Assembly (NCBI RefSeq): GCF_012927275.1
Contig: NZ_JABBGG010000012.1
Location: 58,402 to 122,401, forward strand
Direction of reading: 5' to 3'
Length of the DNA: 64,000 nucleotides
From: Massilia polaris
GTDB lineage: Bacteria > Pseudomonadota > Gammaproteobacteria > Burkholderiales > Burkholderiaceae_D
In this document: piece by piece, positions 1-8,323 of the stretch
Position numbering within the stretch: position 1 is the first letter of the stretch
How the letters are laid out: every line of letters begins with the position of its first letter
Notes under the pieces: model-generated
What the model was told of the DNA's origin: nothing
Seen by the model: the letters and a program-made list of their open reading frames with translations, nothing else
The model's database searches: none
Program-made: the position numbers and the translations under genes

Positions 1-2020
1 CGAGGACCACGGTGCCGCCGTTTTCGACCATGACCTTGGTCTTCACGTGCTGGGTGTTGATCGCGAAGCCGGCGCGGGTTTCCTCGCCTTTCGAGTCCTT
101 GTTCACATCGACCTCGAGCACCACGTTGCCGTCAGGCGTAATCTGCGGCGTGACTTCGAGGCGCAGGTTGGCCTTCTTGAAGGTGATCGAGGTGGCGCCG
201 CTGCTGGTGGCGACCTGGTACGGCAGTTCGATACCCTGCTCGATCACGGCCAGCATCTTGTCTTCGGTGACCACGCGCGGGCTCGAGATGATCTTGCCCT
301 TGCCGTCCGCTTCCAGCGCCGACAGTTCCAGGTTCAGGAAGCGGTTGGCCGCCGACGAGAACAGGCTGAATGCCACCGTCGCTGCCGACTGGCCGCCAAT
401 GCCTTGCGCAGGCAGGTTGATGAACTGGGTGTTGGTGTAGCCGTCGCCGGTGTCCGGGGTCTGGCCGGTGACCTGGCCCACGCCGGTGAGGTTGCCGCCG
501 ATGGCGAGGCGCTCATTGCCCTTGACCTGGTAGCCAGGGTCGCCGCCGCGGAAGCCGCGCAAGTCGGCGAAGCCAAGCTTGGCGCCGAGGTTGCGCGAGA
601 AGCCGTCGTTCGCTTCGACCAGGCGCGCTTCGATCACCACCTGGCGTGAGGCCACGTCGGTCTTCAGGATCAGCTTGCGGATGTCTTCGATCTTCGACGG
701 GATGTCGGTGACGAACAGCTGGTTGGTGCGCGGATCGATGATCGCGCTGCCGCGCTTGGACAGCACGCGGTTCTGGTTCTCGGCGCCGCCGCTAGCCGCG
801 CCGCCGTTGGCGTCGAGGCCGAACACGGTGCGGAAGGCTTCGGCCTTCTGGTAGTTCAGCTGGAAGATCTCGGAACGCAGCGGCTCGAGGTCGGCGATCT
901 GGGCGCGCTGTTCGAGTTCGAGCTTTTCCTTGGTCAGCAGTTCATCCTTTGGCGCGATCCACAACACGTTGCCGTTCTTGCGCATGTCGAGGCCCTTGGC
1001 CTGCAGGACGACGTCGAGCGCCTGGTCCCATGGCACTTCGCGCAGGCGCAGGGTCAGGCTGCCGGTGACGGAGTCGCTGGTGATGATGTTCAGGCCCGAG
1101 ATATCGGCAATCGCCTGCAACGCCGCGCGCACTTCCACGTTCTGGAAGTTGAACGACAGCTTTTCGCCGCGGTAGCCCTGGGTTCCCTGGGTCAGGCGGT
1201 TCGGGTCTTCCTTGATCGGCTTGACGTCGACCACCAGCTGGGTCTCGCTCTGGTAGACGCTTTGCTCCCACAAGCCGTTCGCTTCGATCGTCATGCGCAC
1301 GTTGTCGCCGTGCGGGGCGGTCGTGATCAGGCCGACCGGGGTGCCGAAATCGGTGACGTCGAGGCGGCGGCGCAGCGTTTCAGGCAGGCCGGTCTTGAGG
1401 AAGTCGACAATGACCTTGCTGCCGACCTGGCGCACATCGACGGCCACCTGGTTGTTCGGCAGGTCGACCACGACGCGGCCTTCGCCGTTCGCGCCGCGGC
1501 GGAAGTCGAGGTCGCGCAGCAGTGGACGTGATGCCGGCGCGGTGGCGGCGGCAGGCGCCACGACGGCGACGCCGGCGCGGTCGACAGCCTGGGCCACGCC
1601 GCCGGAACCTTCCACCGTCAGGATCACGGACTTGCCGTCGATCGCGGTAGCGTAGTTCAGCGGACGCTTGAGGTTTAGCACCAGGCGGGTACGTTCGCCG
1701 GCCTGCACCACGTTGATGTTGCGCACGTCGCCGAGGTTCACGTCCTGGGTGCTCTTGCCGGTCGCGTTGGCGGTGGCGCCGAAGTCGAGGGCGATGCGGC
1801 TAGGGTTGGTGATCGAGAAGCCGATCGGCGCACGCGACGGCGCGTTCTTCAGCGCGATGTTCACCACGACGTTGGCGCCCTGCTGGTTGGCCGTGATCGA
1901 CTCGATCGCATTTTCCTGCGCCAGCGCAGCGCTGCTGCCTGCAACGAGAGCGAGCCATGCGCCGATGCGTACTGCAATCCCCGTCACCGAGGCGGCGCCA
2001 TTCATTCTTGATGCGATCAT
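1..2020 (-). CDS. pilQ: Type IV pilus secretin PilQ (3' end beyond window)
   Basis: PilQ forms the outer-membrane secretin channel through which the type IV pilus passes. The frame is open from its ATG (2018-2020) to the window edge, about 673 codons. A signal peptide is visible (hydrophobic stretch ending SSAALA, about residue 34), followed by an AMIN-type beta domain (NIALKNAPSRAPIGFSI near residues 50-70) and a long periplasmic/secretin part. The last visible residues, VMVENGGTVVL, match the end of the secretin core just before the usual GIY motif, so I infer only some tens of residues are missing. The start overlaps the pilP stop as ATGA, which fixes it. It is the last gene of pilMNOPQ. 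Not listed as a closed frame because it has no stop inside the window. Confidence 0.96.
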   Translation of the reverse strand, partial: MIASRMNGAASVTGIAVRIGAWLALVAGSSAALAQENAIESITANQQGANVVVNIALKNAPSRAPIGFSITNPSRIALDFGATANATGKSTQDVNLGDVRNINVVQAGERTRLVLNLKRPLNYATAIDGKSVILTVEGSGGVAQAVDRAGVAVVAPAAATAPASRPLLRDLDFRRGANGEGRVVVDLPNNQVAVDVRQVGSKVIVDFLKTGLPETLRRRLDVTDFGTPVGLITTAPHGDNVRMTIEANGLWEQSVYQSETQLVVDVKPIKEDPNRLTQGTQGYRGEKLSFNFQNVEVRAALQAIADISGLNIITSDSVTGSLTLRLREVPWDQALDVVLQAKGLDMRKNGNVLWIAPKDELLTKEKLELEQRAQIADLEPLRSEIFQLNYQKAEAFRTVFGLDANGGAASGGAENQNRVLSKRGSAIIDPRTNQLFVTDIPSKIEDIRKLILKTDVASRQVVIEARLVEANDGFSRNLGAKLGFADLRGFRGGDPGYQVKGNERLAIGGNLTGVGQVTGQTPDTGDGYTNTQFINLPAQGIGGQSAATVAFSLFSSAANRFLNLELSALEADGKGKIISSPRVVTEDKMLAVIEQGIELPYQVATSSGATSITFKKANLRLEVTPQITPDGNVVLEVDVNKDSKGEETRAGFAINTQHVKTKVMVENGGTVVL

Positions 2021-2559
2021 TTCGTGCTCTCCTTACTATCCTGCAGCTCCAACTTCGACATGCGCTCGACCCAATCGCCGGTGGCGTCCTGAACCACTTC
2101 TCTTATATTCACAGCCTGCTCCGTCACGCTGGTGACGACGCCGAAGTTCTGGCCGATACGCTGACCGGCACGAACCTGGTGCACCGCGCGGTCGATCTGC
2201 AGCAGCGCGTGGTTGTCGCCGCCCTTCTGCAGCAGTCCGACCATGCGCATCGTATCAAGCGGGAAGGTCTCCAGCAGTTCGCGGCGGCGGTCGGCGTCCG
2301 GCTTGAGCGGGTTGGTCGATCCCGCATCGGTGCGAGCCAGTTCCGCCAGCAGCTTGTTCTGGCTGAACGGATCGACCGCATCGCCGGCCTTGTAGGCGAA
2401 CGCCGTAAAGGTCTTCGGCTCGGCCAGCGGCTTGACGCTGACCTTGGTTTTCTTTTCCGTGTCGGCCATCCATTGCTGGACTTCGCGCACGTCGCTGTCG
2501 GTGCAGGCGGTCAGCATGACGGCCAGCGCCAGCATCGCGGCTTTGCTCAGGTGCGTCAT
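2017..2559 (-). CDS. pilP: Type IV pilus inner-membrane lipoprotein PilP
   Basis: PilP is the lipoprotein that links the inner-membrane PilMNO platform to the PilQ secretin. The 180-residue product has a short signal sequence with a lipobox (LTAC, lipidated Cys19), an extended low-complexity linker, and a C-terminal beta domain (about residues 100-170, including VGLLQKGGDNHALLQID) typical of the part that contacts PilQ. DPFS near residue 64 is a commonly conserved PilP motif. It overlaps pilO by 4 bases upstream and pilQ by 4 bases downstream, so translation is probably coupled across the operon. Confidence 0.95.
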   Translation of the reverse strand: MTHLSKAAMLALAVMLTACTDSDVREVQQWMADTEKKTKVSVKPLAEPKTFTAFAYKAGDAVDPFSQNKLLAELARTDAGSTNPLKPDADRRRELLETFPLDTMRMVGLLQKGGDNHALLQIDRAVHQVRAGQRIGQNFGVVTSVTEQAVNIREVVQDATGDWVERMSKLELQDSKESTK

Positions 2560-3266
2560 TTTCCCGCTCCCTTCTTGGTCGGCGTCTTGTCCTTCTTGCC
2601 CTTCTTGTCCTTCTTCTCGCGTTCTGCCTTAGCCACGCGCTGGGCGGTGGCTTCTTCGTCGTCGAGGTAGCGGAAGGTCTTGGCGACCGCTTCCAGTATC
2701 AGGGCGCCGTCCTTGGCCGTGGAAAGCGCCATGTTATTGAGCGTAACGATACGCGGCAGGTTGGCCATGTCGCCGGCGAATGAACCGATGTCATGGTAGT
2801 TGCCGCTGATCTTGATGTCGATCGGGAGTTCGGCATAGTAGTCGCGCACCACCACCTGGCCTGGCTTGAACAGTTCGAATTGCAGGCCGCGGCCAACGCC
2901 GGCCTGGTTGATGTCCGACAGCAGCGCCGCCATTTCGGCCTTGCTCGGCAACTGCTTCTCCAGCCGCGCCACGTATTGGTCGACCTGCAGCTTCTGGGCT
3001 TCAAGCGCTTCGAGATTGATCGCCTGCGCGATCTTGGTGGTGTATTCGGTGCGCAGCTTGGCTTCCTGCCTGGCGCCGGCTTGCTGCTCTTCGAACTGCG
3101 ACTGCCAATAAGCGAAATAGCCAAGCACGATCACCACGGACATTACGCCCACGGCAAGCAGCAGGCGCGGCGCCAGCGGCCACTGGCCGGGATGGCGTCC
3201 CTGCAGCCCCTGGAACTGGGATCGCAGCGAGTGCGACAGGTCTTTCAAATCGATGTTCTTGCTCAT
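2556..3266 (-). CDS. pilO: Type IV pilus assembly protein PilO
   Basis: PilO is a bitopic inner-membrane protein that pairs with PilN to form the alignment platform of the type IV pilus machine. The 236-residue product has a short cytoplasmic N-terminus, one membrane segment (about residues 33-54), a coiled-coil stretch (about 60-110, rich in E, K, Q and A) and a ferredoxin-like C-terminal domain (about 120-205). The tail is a strongly basic Lys-rich run (residues about 215-236), a lineage-type extension I cannot assign a role. The gene overlaps pilN and pilP by 4 bases each. Confidence 0.95.
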   Translation of the reverse strand: MSKNIDLKDLSHSLRSQFQGLQGRHPGQWPLAPRLLLAVGVMSVVIVLGYFAYWQSQFEEQQAGARQEAKLRTEYTTKIAQAINLEALEAQKLQVDQYVARLEKQLPSKAEMAALLSDINQAGVGRGLQFELFKPGQVVVRDYYAELPIDIKISGNYHDIGSFAGDMANLPRIVTLNNMALSTAKDGALILEAVAKTFRYLDDEEATAQRVAKAEREKKDKKGKKDKTPTKKGAGK

Positions 3267-3922
3267 GCCTGGTCTCCGCCAGCGGCCGCGGTCTTGGCGG
3301 CGCCGGTCTTGCGCGCGCCTGCGGCAGGCGCCGCAGCAGCTGCTTCAGCCGCCGCATCGATGTCGCGCGGGCGCTTGATATTCACGCCCAGCGTGAACTC
3401 GACCACCTTGCGGCCGGCCTTGTTCTTGTCCAGGCTGACGGCGCGTACTTCGGTCAGGTCGGGACGCTCGAGCCACTGCGAATTGCCGGCCAGGTTGCGC
3501 AGCAGTTCAGCCACGCGCTCCTGCGACTGGGCGTTGCCCGACAAGGTGACGCGCTGGCCGTCCTGCTTGAACGCCTTCAGGTACACGCCTTCCGGGGTCT
3601 GCTTGACCAGTTCATCGAGCAGGTACACCGGCTGGTTGCGGTCGCCCTGCAGGTCTTCAACCGCCTGCTGGCGCGCCTTCAGCGCTTCGATTTCCTGCTT
3701 GAGGCCCGCGATCTTCTCGATCTTGACGTCCAGTTCCGCGTTGGCGTTGGCGATCACGCGGTTGCGCTCTTCCTGGATCGAGATGCGGCTGGCGTTGTAG
3801 GCGCCGACCATCAGCACCACGACCACGCCGAGCACTGCGCCCAGCGCCATCAGGGCGACGAACGCGGCCTGCTTCTGTTTGCGTTTGGCTTCCCGGTGGG
3901 GAAGCAGGTTAATCTTGATCAT
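3263..3922 (-). CDS. pilN: Type IV pilus assembly protein PilN
   Basis: PilN is the bitopic partner of PilO. Its cytoplasmic N-terminus docks onto PilM through the motif MIKINLLPHRE, which is present intact at residues 1-11. A membrane segment follows (about 22-44), then a coiled coil (about 50-90) and a ferredoxin-like domain. The last 25 residues are Ala-rich and probably disordered. The frame stays open upstream into pilM, but the true start is the ATG at 3920-3922. It overlaps the pilM stop as ATGA and begins with the conserved docking motif. Product length 219 residues. Confidence 0.95.
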   Translation of the reverse strand: MIKINLLPHREAKRKQKQAAFVALMALGAVLGVVVVLMVGAYNASRISIQEERNRVIANANAELDVKIEKIAGLKQEIEALKARQQAVEDLQGDRNQPVYLLDELVKQTPEGVYLKAFKQDGQRVTLSGNAQSQERVAELLRNLAGNSQWLERPDLTEVRAVSLDKNKAGRKVVEFTLGVNIKRPRDIDAAAEAAAAAPAAGARKTGAAKTAAAGGDQA

Positions 3923-4998
3923 ACCGCCGCCTTTCGCATGGCCAGGCCGCAAGCGACCAGGTAAGCCGGCGCTTCGGTGCGCAGCTGCGACTCGCGCACG
4001 CCGGACGCCAGCTGCATGCCTTTGAACGGCGACACCACGGCGCTGGAGATGCGGGTGCGGCTGGCGACGATGTCGAGCAGCCCCGGCATCAGCGCGCAAC
4101 CGCCGGCCAGGAACAGCTGGTCGATGCGGGTGTACGGCGTGGAGGTGTAGAAGAACTGGATGGCGCGCGTGACTTCGAGCGCGGCGTTTTCCAGGAAGGG
4201 GGTCAGCAACTCGGCCTGGTAGTTTTCCGGCAGGTCGCCGGCGCGCTTGCGCGCTTCGGCTTCCTCGAACGACAGCCCGTAGGCGCGCACGATATCCTGG
4301 GTCAGCTGGTTGCCGCCGAACGGCTGCTCGCGCTCGTAGATGGTGTCGCCGTCGAGCATGACCGAGATGTGGGTGACCTGGGCGCCGACCTGGAACAGCG
4401 CGACGATCTGGCCGGCGCCGGCCTGCGGCATCATCGCCGTCACGCGGTCGAGCGCGGCGCGGGCGGCGTACGATTCGATGTCCATCACCACGGCAGCCAG
4501 GCCGGCCGCTTCGGCCAGCGCCATGCGGTCCTCGACCTTTTCCTTGCGCGACGCCGCCAGCATCACTTCGATGTCGTCGGGCGAATTGGCGGCCGGGCCG
4601 ATCACGTCGAAATCGAGGCTGACCTCGTCGAGCGCGAACGGGATGTACTGGCTGGCCTCGGACTCGACCTGCACTTCCAGCTGGTCTTCCGACAGGCCCG
4701 CCGGCAGGATGATCTTCTTGGTGATGACGGAGGCCGGCGGCATGCCGAGCGCGACCAGCTTGATGCGGGTGCCGCTCTTTTTCCAGACGCGCCGCACCGC
4801 CTCCGAGACCTGCTCGAGGTTTTCGATATTGCCGTCGACGACAGCGCCGCGCGGGAGGGGCTCGGATGCATAACGCTCCAGACGCAGCTCGCCTTTGCCG
4901 AGCTGTGACAGCTCAACCAGCCGGACGCTGGACGTACTGACGTCCAACCCGATCAAGGGGGGACTGGATTGCCCGAACAAGGAACCTAGATTAACCAT
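3919..4998 (-). CDS. pilM: Type IV pilus assembly ATPase-fold protein PilM
   Basis: PilM is the cytoplasmic actin/FtsA-like protein that binds ATP and the PilN N-terminus. The 359-residue product shows the actin-like phosphate-1 motif (IGLDVSTSSVRLVEL, about 17-31), a second nucleotide loop, and the adenosine motif LFLAGGCALMPGL (about 295-307). It is the first gene of pilMNOPQ, divergent from mrcA. A GGGGAGGAG ribosome site lies about 10 bases before the ATG. The operon is expected to support twitching motility, surface attachment and DNA uptake; pilin and motor genes are not in this window. Confidence 0.96.
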   Translation of the reverse strand: MVNLGSLFGQSSPPLIGLDVSTSSVRLVELSQLGKGELRLERYASEPLPRGAVVDGNIENLEQVSEAVRRVWKKSGTRIKLVALGMPPASVITKKIILPAGLSEDQLEVQVESEASQYIPFALDEVSLDFDVIGPAANSPDDIEVMLAASRKEKVEDRMALAEAAGLAAVVMDIESYAARAALDRVTAMMPQAGAGQIVALFQVGAQVTHISVMLDGDTIYEREQPFGGNQLTQDIVRAYGLSFEEAEARKRAGDLPENYQAELLTPFLENAALEVTRAIQFFYTSTPYTRIDQLFLAGGCALMPGLLDIVASRTRISSAVVSPFKGMQLASGVRESQLRTEAPAYLVACGLAMRKAAV

Positions 4999-5346
4999 TT
5001 ACGAGCCCACTCCTCCCCTAACCGCATTTTGAATTATTTTCTGAATAACTTGCTTCTCAGAAAGATAATATGAACTGGCCTTTTGGGGGTTATTTGATAT
5101 AAAACCGCCATTTAGGCGGCATACATAAGACAGTACATTAAATCGTAGCAACAACGCCGAGCCCATGTAAAGGTATTTCTGCATTGGAACTTTATCGGTA
5201 CGGGCGGATTCACCACACTCTGTGAACGCGCTGACATCTAAGTTGTCGGCCCGTTCACACTCGTCCATTAGCCTGCTGTAGCGAATGGGGCTGGCCGGTA
5301 CCGTGCTTTATAATGAAGCACATCAATATGTGAGAGATCCACCCGC
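4999..5346. promoter_or_regulatory. pilM-mrcA divergent intergenic region with a long dyad
   Basis: No convincing gene lies in this 348-base, comparatively AT-rich stretch. A long, nearly perfect dyad is at 5221-5259: outer arms TGTGAACG (5221-5228) and CGTTCACA (5252-5259), inner arms GACA (5233-5236) and TGTC (5244-5247), both symmetric about 5240, with most intervening bases pairing too. It has no T-run on either side, so it is more like an operator or RNA hairpin than a terminator. A TATAAT box at 5309-5314 lies about 33 bases before mrcA and is the likely minus-10 element; no good minus-35 is visible. A small hairpin with arms CCGCC and GGCGG lies at 5105-5119. Confidence 0.55.
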
Positions 5347-7692
5347 ATGACTTCGAAATCGGATACAACGGCTACGCCAAAAAAAGGCGCACGCAAGCGC
5401 AGCCCTAAACGGATGCTGCTGATTGCGCTCGGGATTATCACCGGCACAGGACTGGCGGCGCTGCTGATTGTCGTCTTCGCGCTGGCGATGGCCTACCCCA
5501 ACCTGCCCGCGCTCGACACGCTGACCGACTACCGGCCGAAAATGCCGCTACGGATTTTCTCCGCCGACAATGTCCTGATCGGCGAATTCGGCGAAGAGCG
5601 CCGCACGCTGGTCCATATCAAGGACATTCCGAATGTCATGAAGAAGGCGGTACTGGCGATCGAGGACGACAATTTCTACGAGCACAGCGGCGTGTATTAC
5701 AAGGGCATCCTGCGCGCGGCGCTGCACAACGCCAGCGGTGGGGCGCGCCAGGGCGCATCGACCATTACCCAGCAGGTAGCGCGCAACTTCTTCCTGTCGT
5801 CCGAGCAGACCCTCAAGCGCAAGGCCTATGAAATCCTGCTGGCCTGGAAAATTGAAAAAAGCCTGACCAAGGACCAGATCCTCGAGGTCTACATGAACCA
5901 GATCTACCTGGGCCAGCGCGCGTACGGCTTCTCCTCGGCCGCCCAGATCTACTTCGGCAAGGACCTGAAGGACATCAGCGTGGCCGAAGCGGCGATGCTG
6001 GCCGGCCTGCCGAAGGCGCCGTCGGCGTACAACCCGGTGGTCAACCCGAAACGTGCGCGCACGCGCCAGCAGTACATCCTGCAGCGTATGCACGAGCTCG
6101 GCTACATCACCACGGCGCAGTACACGGCCGCCAAGGACGAACAGCTCAAGATCAAGACCGATAGCAACGAGTTCGGCGTGCACGCCGAGTACGTCGCCGA
6201 GATGGCGCGCCAGCTGGTGTACGAACAATTCAAGGAAGAGACCTACACGCGCGGGCTGAATGTATTCACCACGATCACCAAGGCCGACCAGGACGCCGCC
6301 TACCTCGCGCTGCGCCGCGGCGTGATGGACTACGAGCGCCGCCAGGCCTACCGTGGGCCGAAGTCGTACATCGACATCCCGGGCAAGAAGGAGCAAGCCG
6401 AAGAAGCGATCGAAGCCGAGCTGGCCGAGCATCCGGACAGCGACGACATCATCGCCGCCATCGTGCTGGAAGCATCGCCGCAGCAGGTGACGGCGGTGAC
6501 CGCGTCGGGTGAAGAAATCAAGATCAGCGGGCCGGGGCTGGCGTTCGCGCAATCCGGGCTGTCTTCGAAGGCGCCGCCGAACCGCCGCATCAAGCGCGGC
6601 GCGGTGATCCGCGTCACGCAAGGCGGCGGCACCACCTGGAGCATCACCCAGATGCCGGAAATCGAATCGGCCTTCGTCGCCGCAGATACAAGGGACGGCG
6701 CGATCCGCGCGCTGGTGGGCGGCTTCGACTACAACCGCAACAAGTTCAACCACGTGACGCAGGCATGGCGCCAGCCGGGATCGTCGTTCAAGCCGTTCAT
6801 CTACTCGGCATCGCTGGAGCGCGGGCTGTCGCCATCGACGCTGATCAACGACGCGCCGATCTCGTTTGACGCGGGGCAGACCGGCGGCCAGGCATGGGAG
6901 CCCAAGAACTACGACAACAAGTACGAAGGCCCGATGAGCATGCGGCGCGGGCTGAGCAAGTCGAAGAACATGGTCTCGATCCGCATCCTGCACCGCATCG
7001 GCGCCAAGTACGGCCAGGAATACACGACGCGCTTCGGCTTCGACGCCGAGAAGAACCCGCCGTACCTGACGCTTGCGCTGGGCGCGGGCGCGACCACGCC
7101 GTTGCAGTTGGCCGGCGCCTACGCCGTGTTTGCGAACGGCGGCTACCGCGTCAGCCCGTACCTGATCACCAAGGTCACCGACAGCAACGGCACCATCCTG
7201 TCGCAAGCCTCGCCTGACCGTGCCGGCGAAGAAGGCAACCGCGTGATCGACGCGCGCAACGCCTTCATGGTCGACAGCATGCTCAAGGACGTGGTCCGCT
7301 ACGGCACTGCGACCAAGGCGCTGTCGCTCAAGCGCACCGACATCTCCGGCAAGACCGGCACCACCAACGACTCGATCGACGCCTGGTTCGCCGGCTACAA
7401 CCCGAACGTGGTGGGAATCGCCTGGATCGGCTACGACCAGCCCAAGAACCTGGGCAACAAGGAAACCGGCGGCGGTTTAGCGCTGCCGATCTGGATCGGC
7501 TACATGAGCAAGGCGCTCAAGGGTGAGCCGATGGAAGAGCGCGTCGTGCCGGGCGGCCTGATCAATGTGAACGGCGAGTACTACTACGCCGAGAACCCGC
7601 CGGGAACCGGCGTCCAGAGCATCGACGTCGGGGTGCGCAGCACTCCCGCCGAAGAAGCGGTGAAGGATGCGGTAAAGAACGAGCTGTTCTAA
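5347..7692 (+). CDS. mrcA: Penicillin-binding protein 1A (bifunctional transglycosylase/transpeptidase)
   Basis: PBP1A polymerises lipid II into glycan strands and cross-links them in the periplasm. The 781-residue product has a basic cytoplasmic tail, a membrane anchor (about 24-48), a GT51 domain with the catalytic-Glu motif AIEDDNFYEH (Glu106) and GASTITQQVARN, then a transpeptidase domain with the three penicillin-binding motifs: SSFK (in QPGSSFKPFIYS), SKN (in LSKSKNMVS) and KTG (in SGKTGTTND). An inserted region between the two domains (about residues 330-440) matches the OB-like PBP1A insert. Its divergent placement against pilM is the usual betaproteobacterial arrangement. Start is ATG at 5347 with a weak GAGAG upstream. 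Confidence 0.97.
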   Translation: MTSKSDTTATPKKGARKRSPKRMLLIALGIITGTGLAALLIVVFALAMAYPNLPALDTLTDYRPKMPLRIFSADNVLIGEFGEERRTLVHIKDIPNVMKKAVLAIEDDNFYEHSGVYYKGILRAALHNASGGARQGASTITQQVARNFFLSSEQTLKRKAYEILLAWKIEKSLTKDQILEVYMNQIYLGQRAYGFSSAAQIYFGKDLKDISVAEAAMLAGLPKAPSAYNPVVNPKRARTRQQYILQRMHELGYITTAQYTAAKDEQLKIKTDSNEFGVHAEYVAEMARQLVYEQFKEETYTRGLNVFTTITKADQDAAYLALRRGVMDYERRQAYRGPKSYIDIPGKKEQAEEAIEAELAEHPDSDDIIAAIVLEASPQQVTAVTASGEEIKISGPGLAFAQSGLSSKAPPNRRIKRGAVIRVTQGGGTTWSITQMPEIESAFVAADTRDGAIRALVGGFDYNRNKFNHVTQAWRQPGSSFKPFIYSASLERGLSPSTLINDAPISFDAGQTGGQAWEPKNYDNKYEGPMSMRRGLSKSKNMVSIRILHRIGAKYGQEYTTRFGFDAEKNPPYLTLALGAGATTPLQLAGAYAVFANGGYRVSPYLITKVTDSNGTILSQASPDRAGEEGNRVIDARNAFMVDSMLKDVVRYGTATKALSLKRTDISGKTGTTNDSIDAWFAGYNPNVVGIAWIGYDQPKNLGNKETGGGLALPIWIGYMSKALKGEPMEERVVPGGLINVNGEYYYAENPPGTGVQSIDVGVRSTPAEEAVKDAVKNELF

Positions 7693-7712
7693 GCACCACC
7701 GCCGTAAAAGCG

Positions 7713-7768
7713 GTTGCAAAACGCTTCGGGGTCCGTCCCCGGGGACGGACCCCGAAGCGTTTTGCAAC
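7713..7768. repeat. Perfect 56-bp palindrome between convergent mrcA and cyaY
   Basis: Two 28-base arms abut with no spacer at 7740/7741. The left arm begins GTTGCAAAACGCTTC and then carries the core GGGGTCCGTCCCC. The same 30-bp central core recurs at 29585-29614. The palindrome ends on the first base of the cyaY stop codon, so it lies exactly between two convergent genes and could end transcription from both sides. There is no T-run. I infer a dispersed REP-like repeat rather than an ordinary terminator. Confidence 0.85.
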
Positions 7769-8103
7769 TATTCCGAGAGGGTCACGGAGGTGCCGCCTTG
7801 TTCGCTGGCCAGCGTCGACAGCGCGGCGAACAGCTCGGAGCCGTCGCGGGTGTTGATCCACTGCCCGTCGGCGCGCTTGTAGTGGAAGCCGCCGGATTTG
7901 GCCGCCACCCACATTTCCTGCAGCGGCGCCTGGCTGTTGACGATGATCTTGGTGCCGTTGTCGATGAACTCGATTTCCAGCACGTTGCCGCTGCGCTTGC
8001 ATTCGACGTCGATCACGTCTTCGTCGTTGAGCCGGTCCATCGCCGCTTCGATCGTGCTCAGGGTGCTGTCGGCCAGGTCCAGGAATTCGGTTTCGCTCAT
8101 CAT
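7768..8103 (-). CDS. cyaY: Iron-sulfur cluster assembly protein CyaY (frataxin)
   Basis: CyaY is the bacterial frataxin, a small acidic iron-binding protein that modulates IscS/IscU cluster assembly. The 111-residue product has the acidic first helix (SETEFLDLADSTLSTIEAAMD) and the beta-sheet core with INSQ-like (IIVNSQAPLQEMWVA) and the GGFHY and W-I-N-T-R-D motifs of the family. The start chosen is ATG 8101-8103, 6 bases after GGAG; the adjacent ATG at 8098-8100 is the alternative. It is divergent from lptM-lysA, a neighbourhood common in proteobacteria. Confidence 0.93.
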   Translation of the reverse strand: MMSETEFLDLADSTLSTIEAAMDRLNDEDVIDVECKRSGNVLEIEFIDNGTKIIVNSQAPLQEMWVAAKSGGFHYKRADGQWINTRDGSELFAALSTLASEQGGTSVTLSE

Positions 8104-8132
8104 GCTACACTCCAAGGTCTTCTAATTAAACC

Positions 8133-8315
8133 GTGATTCTAATCGTGAAGCCTTCCATTGCGCTGAATATCGGCGCCGCCGTCATGGTCTTTGGCGCGCT
8201 CGCCGGCTGCGGCCAGACCGGCCCGCTGTACATGCCGACCCCGCCTGCCAAGCCCCAGCCAGCGCCTGCCCAGCCGCCTGCGATGCCTCCAGTTTCTTCT
8301 TCCGTAGCCCAGTAA
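8133..8315 (+). CDS. lptM: Small outer-membrane lipoprotein LptM (YifL-like)
   Basis: A 60-residue lipoprotein with a hydrophobic signal and lipobox LAGC (Cys26 from the GTG at 8133), followed directly by GQTGPLY, the family signature of LptM/YifL. LptM is known in Escherichia coli to stabilise the LptDE lipopolysaccharide translocon. The rest is Pro/Ala-rich and probably disordered. It sits 8 bases before lysA, the conserved place for this gene. The start is GTG, either at 8133 or at 8145; the latter gives a 56-residue product with a more normal signal length. Confidence 0.85.
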   Translation: MILIVKPSIALNIGAAVMVFGALAGCGQTGPLYMPTPPAKPQPAPAQPPAMPPVSSSVAQ

Positions 8316-8323
8316 CTCATCCT

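Noticed and set aside
4999..5268. 89-codon open frame on the minus strand just upstream of pilM
   Set aside because: It runs directly into the pilM start region, has no ribosome site or family resemblance, and covers the divergent promoter area and the dyad. Treated as non-coding.
5548..7206. 552-codon open frame on the minus strand
   Set aside because: Antisense shadow of mrcA; the plus strand has all penicillin-binding motifs in frame.
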